NCBI RefSeq assembly: GCF_017355885.1
Contig: NZ_JAFEUU010000006.1
Span: 124,001 to 188,000 of the forward strand
DNA length: 64,000 nt
Direction: 5' to 3'
DNA from: Sabulicella rubraurantiaca
GTDB lineage: Bacteria > Pseudomonadota > Alphaproteobacteria > Acetobacterales > Acetobacteraceae
The notes under the pieces were generated by a model that searched no databases, had not been told where the DNA came from, and worked only from the letters and a program-made list of their open reading frames with translations. The position numbers and the translations under genes are program-made. Of the stretch, positions 1-7,615 are shown piece after piece (position 1 is the first letter of the stretch; each line of letters begins with the position of its first letter).

Positions 1-2
1 TG

Positions 3-53
3 ATCCCGGTGGTGGACTACACGGCGCGGGTGCTGGGCCGCCTCCTCGGCTGA
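3..53 (+). CDS. hrcA: C-terminal end of heat-shock repressor HrcA (partial)
   Basis: Only the last 16 codons and the TGA lie in the window; the gene starts upstream of the edge. The frame reads IPVVDYTARVLGRLLG, which resembles the conserved tail of HrcA, the winged-helix repressor that binds CIRCE operators upstream of groE and dnaK operons. Support comes from this tail plus grpE 0.75 kb downstream on the same strand, since hrcA-grpE is the usual order. The match is short, so the call is an inference that the preceding sequence would settle. Confidence 0.65.
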   Translation: MPVVDYTARVLGRLLG

Positions 54-82
54 GGAGGCCGGCCTCCGGTTAGGCCCACTTC

Positions 83-760
83 ATGCGCCGAATCGCCACG
101 CCTGCCTTTCTGATCCTGCTGGGGCTTCCCGGCCTTCTGTCCCTCCCCGACCTTCCCGGCGTGCCGCGCTGGGCCGTGCTGCTCAATCCCCTGCTGCTTC
201 TGGTGGCCTTCGCCTTCGCCGGCCAGTTCGCCGCGCCCCGCTGCGGACTCCATCTACGCTCGCCCGAGGCCACGCCCGCTTCGCGCCTCCTCCAGGCGGG
301 AAGCGGTGCTTTGCTCGGATTTGCCCTCGCCCTCGCCGGCCATCTTGCACGTTCCTGGTGGCAGGCGGCGCCGGGCCTGCCGCCCTCGGTGATCGAGGGC
401 TGGAGCCTTGCGAGCCTTCGGCTGGGTGTCCTTTACGGCGGGGTGGTGGAGGAGGTGATCCTGCGCTGGGGCGTGATGAGCCTGCTCCTGCTCCCGCTCC
501 GGCGCATCCTGGCCCGGTGGGACGCGGCGCTTCTCCTCGCCATCCTGCTTTCCGCGCTGCTTTTCGCCGCCCTGCACTTGCCGGCGCTGGCCGCGTCCGG
601 AGCGCCGCTGGAAGCAGGCGTGGTGCTCCGCACCCTCCTGCTCAACACGGTGGCCGGGTTGCTCTTCGGCTGGATCTTCGCGCGGCGCGACCTGATCGCC
701 GCCATGCTGGCCCATGCCGGCGCGCATCTCGGCTTCGCCGTCGCTGCGCTGATGGCATGA
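83..760 (+). CDS. CPBP-family intramembrane glutamic endopeptidase
   Basis: A 225-residue polytopic membrane protein of the CPBP (Abi/CAAX-protease, Rce1-like) family. Its signature motifs are present in order: the Glu-Glu pair with Arg four residues on (E123, E124, R128), a His after a hydrophobic helix (H165), an Asn at N188, and a final His pair region (H211, H215). These are the catalytic and metal/water-binding residues of the family. The substrate cannot be told. It lies between the presumed hrcA and grpE, 29 bp after the first and 49 bp before the GrpE start, so it may be cotranscribed with heat-shock genes. Confidence 0.85.
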   Translation: MRRIATPAFLILLGLPGLLSLPDLPGVPRWAVLLNPLLLLVAFAFAGQFAAPRCGLHLRSPEATPASRLLQAGSGALLGFALALAGHLARSWWQAAPGLPPSVIEGWSLASLRLGVLYGGVVEEVILRWGVMSLLLLPLRRILARWDAALLLAILLSALLFAALHLPALAASGAPLEAGVVLRTLLLNTVAGLLFGWIFARRDLIAAMLAHAGAHLGFAVAALMA

Positions 761-809
761 CAGCCATGCTGGGTTGATCCCCCAAGCCGCGCCGACTACC
801 TCCCCACCC

Positions 810-1367
810 ATGAGCGACACGCCAGACCAGCAACCCGCGCCGGAGGCCGTCAACGACGCCGCCGCGCCCGAGGCCCTTCCCGACCCCACGCCAGAGGAAC
901 GCATCGCCGCCCTGGAGGCCAAGGTGGCGGAACTCGAATCCGCACTGCTCTATGCCCGCGCCGAGACACAGAACGCCGCGCGCCGCGGCCGCGAGGAGGC
1001 GGAGAAGGCCCGTCTCTTCGCCGTGCAGAAATTCGCGGCCGACGTGGTGGAGACGGCGGAGAACCTCCGCCGCGGCCTGGAATCCCTGCCCCCCGCCGCT
1101 GAGGACGAGCCGGAACTCCTCGCCAAGCTGCGCGGCGGCTTCGAGGGGGTGGAGCGCTTCATGCTTCAGCGGCTGGAAGCCAATGGCATCCAGCGCAAGC
1201 CTGCCCAGGGCGAGAAGTTCGACCCCGAGTTCCACCAGGCGATGAGCGAGGCCCCAGCCCCCGAGGGCGTGGAGCCCGGCACGGTGCTCCAGGCCTGGAG
1301 CAGTGCCTGGACGCTGAATGGCCGCCTATTGAAGCCGGCCATGGTGGTGGTCGCGGCCAAGGCCTGA
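810..1367 (+). CDS. grpE: GrpE, nucleotide exchange factor for DnaK
   Basis: A 185-residue GrpE: an acidic, Pro/Ala-rich N-terminus, a long helix (AALEAKVAELES onward) and the conserved C-terminal beta domain ending in NGRLLKPAMVVVAAKA. GrpE releases ADP from DnaK in the Hsp70 cycle in the cytoplasm. An earlier in-frame ATG at 774 would add 12 residues; the ATG at 810 is preferred because the family begins with such an acidic tail and the extra residues look non-coding. Its TGA overlaps the next ATG by one base, so the acetyltransferase downstream is translationally coupled. Confidence 0.93.
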   Translation: MSDTPDQQPAPEAVNDAAAPEALPDPTPEERIAALEAKVAELESALLYARAETQNAARRGREEAEKARLFAVQKFAADVVETAENLRRGLESLPPAAEDEPELLAKLRGGFEGVERFMLQRLEANGIQRKPAQGEKFDPEFHQAMSEAPAPEGVEPGTVLQAWSSAWTLNGRLLKPAMVVVAAKA

Positions 1368-1873
1368 TGATCCGGGACATCGGCGAGGCGGATCTTCCTG
1401 CCCTCGCCGCGCTGAACGATTCCGAGGCGTTGCAGGTGAACGCTCTGGGGCTCGAAGGGCTCCGCGCCGCCGCCCGCATCGCCTTCGCGGCGCGCATTGC
1501 TGCGGAGGGCGGCGCCTTTCTCATCGCCTATGACGAGGCAACGCCCGCCCAGGGGCCGAATCATTCCTGGTTCGTCGCGCGCGGCGGGCGCTTCGCTTAT
1601 GTGGACCGGGTGGTGGTGGCGGCCTCGGCGCGGCGCACCGGCCTGGCCCGCGCCCTTTACGCGGACCTCGCTTCCCTGGCGGCGGCGCGCGGCAAGGAGC
1701 TTCTGTGCTGCGAGGTCAATCTCGACCCGCCGAACCCCATCTCTCTTGCCTTCCACGAGATGCTCGGCTTCGCGCCGGCCGGCGAGGCGACCGATCCGCG
1801 CAACGGCAAGCGCGTGCGCTACCTCAGCGCACCGTCATCCGCGATCCTGGCGGCAGCTCGCGGTTCAGGATGA
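1367..1873 (+). CDS. GNAT-family N-acetyltransferase
   Basis: A 168-residue protein with the GNAT fold: an N-terminal strand (MIRDIGEADLPAL), central beta strands ending in YVDRVVVAASARRTGLARAL, where the R/Q-x-x-G-x-A acetyl-CoA loop is seen as RRTGLA, and a C-terminal segment around ISLAFHEMLGF. The acceptor substrate is unknown. Its ATG overlaps the grpE stop by one base. The last 50 bp overlap the end of the convergent lipoprotein gene on the other strand. Confidence 0.85.
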   Translation: MIRDIGEADLPALAALNDSEALQVNALGLEGLRAAARIAFAARIAAEGGAFLIAYDEATPAQGPNHSWFVARGGRFAYVDRVVVAASARRTGLARALYADLASLAAARGKELLCCEVNLDPPNPISLAFHEMLGFAPAGEATDPRNGKRVRYLSAPSSAILAAARGSG

Positions 1874-2015
1874 GCGTGCCGTCCGTGGTGATCTGCCCCA
1901 TCCGGTCCCCGACGCGGCCATAGGGCGTGTCGGGGAAGCCGGAGGCGCCGGGCCGCGTGTCCACCCCGCCGCAAGCGACGAGAAGCAGGGGAAGCAGCAG
2001 GGGCAGAACACGCAT
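1824..2015 (-). CDS. Small predicted lipoprotein
   Basis: A 63-residue protein starting MRVLPLLLPLLLVACGG, a textbook lipoprotein signal with the lipidation Cys at residue 15. The mature part (about 49 residues, PDTPYGRVGDRMG and so on) has no fold I recognise. The ATG at 2015 is chosen over an upstream in-frame ATG at 2063 because it begins the signal peptide. The start lies only 5 bp beyond the stop of the Bug receptor gene on the same strand (2021), so the two are likely cotranscribed. Its 3' end runs 50 bp into the convergent GNAT gene. Confidence 0.7.
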   Translation of the reverse strand: MRVLPLLLPLLLVACGGVDTRPGASGFPDTPYGRVGDRMGQITTDGTLILNRELPPGSRMTVR

Positions 2016-2020
2016 CGCGG

Positions 2021-2986
2021 TCACTCCGGACGGATATTGGCCGCGCGGATCAGGTCGCCCCACAGGCGCGTCTCGCTGGCCAGATAGGCGCCGAGGCTTG
2101 CCGCATCCCCGGTGACGATGTCCACCCCCTGCTGCGCCATGCGCGCCCGCAGCTCGGGGTCGTCCGTGCTGGCCTTCAGCGCAGCGGCGAGGCGCTGCTT
2201 CACCGGCTCCGGCGTCGCGGCCGGGGCGAAGAGCCCCTGCCAGAACACCGCGTCGAAGCCCGGCACTGCATCGGCCACCGGCGGCAGCTCGGGCAACAGC
2301 GATGAGCGCTGGGCGGAGGAGACGGCGAGGCCGCGCGTCGCGCCGTCACGCACCGTCGGCAGTGCTTCAAGCATCGCCTGGAACATCGCGTGGATGCGCC
2401 CCGCGCGCAGCTCCAGCAGCGCCGGCGCGCCGCCGCGGAACGGCACGTGCAGCACGTCGATGCCGGTGCGGTGCGCCAGCAGCGCCTGCGCCAAATGGTT
2501 CACCGCGCCCGTGCCGCTGCTGCCGAAATTCACCTTGCCCGGATTGGCGCGGCAATAGGCGATGAACTCCGCCGTGCTGTTGACGGGCAGCGAGGGATGG
2601 ACGTGCAGCACGAAGGAGGTGCGGTACATCATCCCGATCGGCGCCAGCTCGCGCATCGGCTCGCGCGGGGTCAGGCTGGGCTGCAGCGCGGGGTTGATGG
2701 CGAGTGTCGTGGTCCCGGCCAGGAGCGTGTAGCCGTCGGGCCGCGCCTGGGCGACATGGGTGTTCGCCACGGCGGTCGCAGCGCCGGCGCGGTTGTCCAC
2801 CACCACCGTCTGGCCCAGCTCGCGCTCCATCCGCGCGGCGACGGCGCGGCTGCTCACGTCGGTGACGCCGCCGGGCGGATAGCCGGAAACGAGCGTGATC
2901 GGGCGGCTAGGGAAGCTGTCCTGCGCGCGCGCGGGCAGGGCGGCAAGGATGACGGGCGCGGCCAGCAGGGCGCGGCGTGATGTCAT
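2021..2986 (-). CDS. Bug/TctC-family extracytoplasmic solute-binding receptor
   Basis: A 321-residue periplasmic receptor of the Bug (TctC) family, which binds small carboxylates and related acids for tripartite transporters. It has a signal peptide (MTSRRALLAAPVILAALPARA), the family opening FPSRPITLVSGYPPGG, a VVDNRAGAATAVA segment, and the NFGSSGTGAVNHLAQ and VPFRGGAPAL binding loops. The ATG at 2986 is preferred over one at 3037 because a good GGAGG site lies just before it and the signal peptide starts there. No TctA/TctB membrane genes are near, as is common for this expanded family. The ligand is unknown. Confidence 0.93.
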   Translation of the reverse strand: MTSRRALLAAPVILAALPARAQDSFPSRPITLVSGYPPGGVTDVSSRAVAARMERELGQTVVVDNRAGAATAVANTHVAQARPDGYTLLAGTTTLAINPALQPSLTPREPMRELAPIGMMYRTSFVLHVHPSLPVNSTAEFIAYCRANPGKVNFGSSGTGAVNHLAQALLAHRTGIDVLHVPFRGGAPALLELRAGRIHAMFQAMLEALPTVRDGATRGLAVSSAQRSSLLPELPPVADAVPGFDAVFWQGLFAPAATPEPVKQRLAAALKASTDDPELRARMAQQGVDIVTGDAASLGAYLASETRLWGDLIRAANIRPE

Positions 2987-3066
2987 GGCGTGTTCCTCCG
3001 TTCGCGGCACATTGGATTCCACGCCGCCGCCGCGCAACCGTCATCGGGACGTAACACGTTGCGACT

Positions 3067-3903
3067 ATGTCGCGCCGCATGAACGCGACGCTGGAAATCC
3101 AGTCCCTGTCCCGCCGCTTCGGCAACACCGCCGCGCTGGACGCGGTGAGCCTGTCCATCCCCGCCGGGCAGATGGTTGGCATTATCGGCCGTTCCGGCGC
3201 CGGGAAATCCACGCTGCTGCGGATGATCAACCGCATGGCGGAGCCGGATGCCGGCCGCATCGTGTGGGGCGGGCAGCAGGTGACGGCGCTGCGCGGCCAG
3301 GCGCTGCGCGACTGGCGCACCGGCTGCGCCATGATCTTCCAGCAATTCAACCTGGTGCAGCGCCTCGACGTGCTCACCAACGTGATGATCGGGCGGCTGA
3401 ACCGCAGACGCGGCATCGCGGCCCGCATCACTGCGCTGCTGGGCCGCTTCCCGGATGAGGACCGCGCCCTGGCGCTGTCGGCGCTGGAGCGATTCGACCT
3501 TCTCCCCACCGCGCTTCAGCGCGCGGAGACGCTCTCGGGCGGGCAGCAGCAGCGCGTCGCCATCTGCCGCGCCCTGCTACAGCAGCCGCACACCATCCTG
3601 GCCGACGAGCCCATCGCCAGCCTCGACCCGCGCAACGCCCGCACGGTGATGGAAGCGCTGCGCACGGTGAACCGGCGCGACGACATCACCGTGGTGGTGA
3701 ACCTTCATCACCTCGACGCGGCGCGCGAGTTCTGCGGCCGCATCATCGGCATGCAGGCTGGACGCGTCGTCTTCGATGGCACGCCGGAACAGCTGACCGA
3801 GGCCGCTGCCGAGCGCATCTACGGCGCCCCGACCACGCGCCCCGCACACGGCAGCGAACCGACCGAGGACGCCATTCTCGCCGCCCGCTGGGCGGTCGCC
3901 TGA
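3067..3903 (+). CDS. phnC: Phosphonate-type ABC transporter ATP-binding protein PhnC
   Basis: A 278-residue ATPase with Walker [10 protein letters not shown] (41-49), Q-loop around [10 protein letters not shown], signature LSGGQ (156-160), Walker B ILADE (177-181) and H-loop NLHHLD. Overall layout, including the MIGRLNRR insertion, is that of PhnC, which powers uptake of phosphonates, phosphite or phosphate esters. It leads a five-gene transporter operon. A second ATG at 3079 (MNATLE) is an alternative start; neither has a clear Shine-Dalgarno. It is divergent from the Bug receptor gene, with an 80-bp shared upstream region. Confidence 0.92.
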   Translation: MSRRMNATLEIQSLSRRFGNTAALDAVSLSIPAGQMVGIIGRSGAGKSTLLRMINRMAEPDAGRIVWGGQQVTALRGQALRDWRTGCAMIFQQFNLVQRLDVLTNVMIGRLNRRRGIAARITALLGRFPDEDRALALSALERFDLLPTALQRAETLSGGQQQRVAICRALLQQPHTILADEPIASLDPRNARTVMEALRTVNRRDDITVVVNLHHLDAAREFCGRIIGMQAGRVVFDGTPEQLTEAAAERIYGAPTTRPAHGSEPTEDAILAARWAVA

Positions 3904-3928
3904 CACGATCCGCAAGGAAGCACAGAGC

Positions 3929-4927
3929 ATGATCAACCGACGCTACCTCGGCGCCCTCGTGCTGGGCGCCACCTTGAGCCCGGCCGCGCTGCGCGCGCAA
4001 TCCGCCCCGGCGCGCCGTTCCCTGGACGAAGGCATCGCCCTGCCCGCACCGGGCCGCCGCCCCTGGGCCGCGCAGGTGCCGCAGCTCCGCATCGGATTGA
4101 TGGGCGGCGAGAACGAGGCCGACCGGCTGGGCCGCTACGGCGCCTACCGCGAGTTGCTGGAGCAGACCTTCGGCGTCCCGGTGCGCCTCTTCCCAGCCAG
4201 CGACTATGCCGGCGTGCTCCAGGCCTTCTCCGCCCGGCAGATCGAATCCGCCTCGCTCGGTCCCTCCGGCTATGCGGGCGCCTGGCTGGACACGCAGGGC
4301 GGCGTCGAGCCGCTTCTCGTGGCGGAGGAGCGCGACGGCTCCATCTCCTACGTGTCGGTCATGGTGACGCGCGCCGATAGCGGCATCACCGACCTCGCGG
4401 GCATGCGCGGCCGCTCCCTCGCCTGGGCGGACGCCAATTCCACCTCCGGCTACCTCGTGCCTCGCTTCGCGCTGCGTCGCGCCGGCATCCCCGTGGAAAG
4501 CGGCCAGTATTTCTCCCGCACCGGCTTCGGCGGCGGACATGAGCAGGCGGTGGTCGCGGTGCTTCAGCGCCAGTACGACGCCGCCGTTACCTGGACCTCG
4601 GGCCAGGGCGACCTCAGCGAGGGCCACACGCGCGGCAACCTTCGCGCCATGGTGGAAAAGAACATGCTGAACATGCGCGACCTGCGCATCGTCTGGCAGT
4701 CCGATCCGATCATCAACGGCCCACTCACCGTGCGGCGCGACCTGCCGCAGGGCTTCAAGGACGACCTCGCCAGTTTCCACCTCGCCCTCCCCAAGACGCA
4801 TCCGCAGATCTATGCGCAGATCGAACGTGGCTCGGGCACCGGCTATCGCACCGTCACGCACGAGCAGTTTGCCTTCCTCGTGGAGATGCGCCGCGAGGAG
4901 ATGGTCGAGCGGCGGCGCCGGGCATGA
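3929..4927 (+). CDS. phnD: Phosphonate-type ABC transporter substrate-binding protein (first PhnD copy)
   Basis: A 332-residue periplasmic receptor. It begins with a signal peptide that has a twin Arg (NRRYLG), then RPWAAQVPQLRIGLMGGEN, the PhnD-like first strand. Further family marks are FPASDYAGVLQAF, the WADANSTSGYLVPRF ligand loop and GGGHEQAVVAVL. A strong AAGGAAG ribosome site precedes the ATG. It is about as similar to the next gene as recent paralogues usually are and overlaps it by ATGA. Ligand is not predictable: phosphonate, phosphite or a phosphate ester are all possible. Confidence 0.9.
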   Translation: MINRRYLGALVLGATLSPAALRAQSAPARRSLDEGIALPAPGRRPWAAQVPQLRIGLMGGENEADRLGRYGAYRELLEQTFGVPVRLFPASDYAGVLQAFSARQIESASLGPSGYAGAWLDTQGGVEPLLVAEERDGSISYVSVMVTRADSGITDLAGMRGRSLAWADANSTSGYLVPRFALRRAGIPVESGQYFSRTGFGGGHEQAVVAVLQRQYDAAVTWTSGQGDLSEGHTRGNLRAMVEKNMLNMRDLRIVWQSDPIINGPLTVRRDLPQGFKDDLASFHLALPKTHPQIYAQIERGSGTGYRTVTHEQFAFLVEMRREEMVERRRRA

Positions 4928-5925
4928 CGCATCCGATGACGGCCCGCCGCGCCCTCCTCCTCGACGCCCTCGCCGCACCTGCCGTGGCGCGGGCCGCGGA
5001 ATGGCGCCCGCGCCGCTCCGCCGAGGGCGAGCATCGGCTGCCCGAGCCCGGCCGGCGCCCCTGGGCCGCGCAGGTGCCACAGATCCGCGTGGGTCTGACG
5101 GGTGGCGAGAACGAGGCCGATCGGCTCGCCCGCTTCGACGGGCTGCGCGCCCTGCTGGAGGAGCGCTTCGAGGTGCCGGTGCGGCTCTACCCCGCCAGCG
5201 ACTATGCGGGGGTGCTGCAGGCCCTCGCCGCACGCCAGGTGGAGTTCGCCTCGCTTGGCTCCTCCGCCTATGCCGGGGCGTGGCTCGACACGAATGGCGC
5301 GGTGATGCCGCTCCTCACCTTCGAGCAGGTGGACGGATCCATCTCCTATGTCTCGGTGGCCGTCGTGCGCGCGGACAGCCCGGCCCGCGACCTGGACGAT
5401 CTGCGCGGCCGCTCCCTCGCCTGGGCCGATCCCAACTCCACCTCCGGCTACCTCCTTCCGCGCTTCGAGCTGCGCCGCGCCGGCATCGGCGTGGAGCCGG
5501 GGCAGTTCTTCGGCCGCACCAGCTTCGGCGGCGGGCACGAACAGGCGGTGGTGGCGATGATGCAGGGCCAGTACGACGCCGCCGTCACCTGGGCCTCCGG
5601 CATGGGCGAGGCGGCGGAAGGATTCACCCGCGGCAACCTCCGCGCTATGGTGGACAAGGGCCTGCTGCGCCCCGGCACCTTCCGCGTGGTGTGGCAGAGC
5701 CGGCCGATCCAGAACGGCCCGCTCACCATCCGCGCCGACCTGTCCGCTTCCTTCCGCGAGGACATCACCGCCTTCTACCTCGCCCTCCCGCGCGAGCGGC
5801 CGGAGATCTTCCGCCAGATCGCGCGTGGCGAGGGGCTGGGCTTCCGCGAGGTGCGGCACGCGGATTACGAGGTCTTCGTGGAGATGCGCCGCGAGGAAGC
5901 TTCGGCACGGCGCCGCCGTTCCTGA
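4924..5925 (+). CDS. phnD: Phosphonate-type ABC transporter substrate-binding protein (second PhnD copy)
   Basis: A 333-residue receptor clearly paralogous to the gene before it. The segments RPWAAQVPQIRVGLTGGEN, YPASDYAGVLQALAARQ, WADPNSTSGYLLPRFELRR and FGGGHEQAVVAMM align one to one. The signal peptide (MTARRALLLDALAAPAVA) again has a twin Arg. Translation is coupled at both ends: ATGA overlap with the first copy and TGATG overlap with phnE. Keeping both copies in one coupled operon suggests two receptors feeding one permease complex, probably with different ligand preference; this is inference. Confidence 0.9.
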   Translation: MTHPMTARRALLLDALAAPAVARAAEWRPRRSAEGEHRLPEPGRRPWAAQVPQIRVGLTGGENEADRLARFDGLRALLEERFEVPVRLYPASDYAGVLQALAARQVEFASLGSSAYAGAWLDTNGAVMPLLTFEQVDGSISYVSVAVVRADSPARDLDDLRGRSLAWADPNSTSGYLLPRFELRRAGIGVEPGQFFGRTSFGGGHEQAVVAMMQGQYDAAVTWASGMGEAAEGFTRGNLRAMVDKGLLRPGTFRVVWQSRPIQNGPLTIRADLSASFREDITAFYLALPRERPEIFRQIARGEGLGFREVRHADYEVFVEMRREEASARRRRS

Positions 5926-6788
5926 TGTCGGCCGCGCTGCGGGCCGCCGAGGCCGCATTCCATGAAAGGCGCCGCCGTCGCCAGGCTTCCGCCTTGCTGG
6001 GCGGGGCCGTGTTGCTCGCCTGCTTCCTCGCCGCCGCGCGCCTGGCGGAGTTCCATCCGGACACGCTGCTGGCCGGGCTGCCGCGCATCGGCGAATACTT
6101 CCTGCGCATTGCGCCCGAGCTGCGCTGGGATTCGCTGCTCAGCGCTTCCGAGATGGAAGGCTCTCTCGCCTTCTGGTTCTACCGGCTGGACCGCTGGTCT
6201 CTGCTGCTGCTGGAAACCGCGCAGATGGCGGCGCTCGCGACGCTGCTCGGCGCCGCCGCGGCGCTGCCGCTCTCCTTCGCCTCCGCGCGCAACCTCGGCG
6301 CGCCGCTGGCGCGCTTCCTCGCGCGGCGCTTCCTGGAAGCCGGGCGCACCGTACCGGAGATCGTCTTCGCGCTGATCCTGATCTGGGCCTTCGGCGTCGG
6401 CGCGCTGCCCGGCATCCTCGCCATCGCGCTGCATACGGCGGGAGCGCTGGGCCGCCTCTTCGCCGACGCCATCGAGAACGTGCCGATGCGCCCCTGGGAA
6501 GGCGTACGCGCCGCCGGCGGAACCTGGGCGGAGGCGTGCCGCTACGCCGTCCTGCCCGCCGCCGCGCCGGACCTGCTCAGCCACGCCATCCTCCGCTTTG
6601 AGGTGAACATCCGCTCCGCCAGCGTCATCGGCTTCGTCGGCGCCGGCGGCATCGGCGAGGAACTCTACCAAGTGATCTCCTTCAACCATTACGAGGAGGT
6701 GAGCGCGATCGTGCTGCTCATCATCCTCGCCGTCATCGCCTGCGACCTGCTGAGCGAGCGGTTGCGCCGCCGGGTGATCGGCGCATGA
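5925..6788 (+). CDS. phnE: Phosphonate-type ABC transporter permease (first PhnE copy)
   Basis: A 287-residue inner-membrane permease. The ATG at 5925 overlaps the preceding TGA by one base. After an Arg-rich N-terminus there are about six hydrophobic segments and the EAA-type coupling loop GVRAAGGTWAEACRYAVLP, which contacts the ATPase. The C-terminal VIGFVGAGGIGEELYQ is the PhnE hallmark. It overlaps the second permease gene by ATGA, so the transporter probably has a PhnE heterodimer. Confidence 0.9.
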   Translation: MSAALRAAEAAFHERRRRRQASALLGGAVLLACFLAAARLAEFHPDTLLAGLPRIGEYFLRIAPELRWDSLLSASEMEGSLAFWFYRLDRWSLLLLETAQMAALATLLGAAAALPLSFASARNLGAPLARFLARRFLEAGRTVPEIVFALILIWAFGVGALPGILAIALHTAGALGRLFADAIENVPMRPWEGVRAAGGTWAEACRYAVLPAAAPDLLSHAILRFEVNIRSASVIGFVGAGGIGEELYQVISFNHYEEVSAIVLLIILAVIACDLLSERLRRRVIGA

Positions 6789-7615
6789 GCGCGGATCTCG
6801 TCGCTGCCTGGCGCGAACGCGTCCCCGGCGCCTTCCCGCGTCCGCGCCCGCTGCGCGTCCTTGCCTGGGCAGGCTTCGCGCTCTGGCTTGGCTTCGCCCT
6901 CTGGTGGTTCGAGGCGACGCCTCTGCGCCTGTGGAACGGGCTGAGCGGCTTCCTCGTTATCATCCGGCTGATGATCCCGCCCTCGCCCGGCGAGCTGTGG
7001 CTGGAGATCCTGAAGGGCATGGGCGAAAGCCTCGCCATGGCCTTTCTCGGCACACTGCTTGCCGCGATCCTCGCCGTGCCGCTCGGCCTGCTGGGCGCGC
7101 GCAACGTGGTGACGAATGCGCTGTTCCGCTTCTCGCTGCGCCGCGTGCTGGACGGGTTCCGCGGCGTGGACCAGCTGATCTGGGCACTGGCCTATGTGCG
7201 CGCCGTCGGGCTGGGGCCGCTGGCCGGGGTGCTGGCCATCACCACCGCCGACATCGCCGTGCTGGCCAAGCTCTATGCCGAGGCGATCGAGAACGCGGAG
7301 CGCCGGCAGACCGAGGGCATCGCCGCCGCCGGCGCTTCCTCCACGCTGGTGGTGCGCTTCGGCCTGCTGCCGCAGGTGCTGCCGGTGATGCTGGGCCACG
7401 CCCTCTACTTCCTGGAAAGCAACACGCGCTCCGCCACCATCCTCGGCGTGGTGGGGGCGGGCGGCATCGGCCTGCAGATCGCCGAGCGCATCCGCGTCCG
7501 ACATTGGGACGAGGTGGCCTTCGTCATCCTTCTCATGGTGGTGACGGTCGCGGCGATGGACTGGCTTTCTGCCCGGCTGCGCCGGAGGCTGATCGGCGCT
7601 ACATCCGCCGGGTGA
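6785..7615 (+). CDS. phnE: Phosphonate-type ABC transporter permease (second PhnE copy)
   Basis: A 276-residue permease, paralogue of the gene before it. It has a hydrophobic anchor near the start (FALWLGFALWWF), a membrane domain, the coupling loop GIAAAGASSTLVVRFGLLP and the PhnE motif ILGVVGAGGIGLQIAERI. Overlap with the previous gene is ATGA. Its own TGA overlaps the GTG start of hemW, so hemW is the last coupled reading frame of this operon even though its function is unrelated. Confidence 0.9.
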   Translation: MSADLVAAWRERVPGAFPRPRPLRVLAWAGFALWLGFALWWFEATPLRLWNGLSGFLVIIRLMIPPSPGELWLEILKGMGESLAMAFLGTLLAAILAVPLGLLGARNVVTNALFRFSLRRVLDGFRGVDQLIWALAYVRAVGLGPLAGVLAITTADIAVLAKLYAEAIENAERRQTEGIAAAGASSTLVVRFGLLPQVLPVMLGHALYFLESNTRSATILGVVGAGGIGLQIAERIRVRHWDEVAFVILLMVVTVAAMDWLSARLRRRLIGATSAG

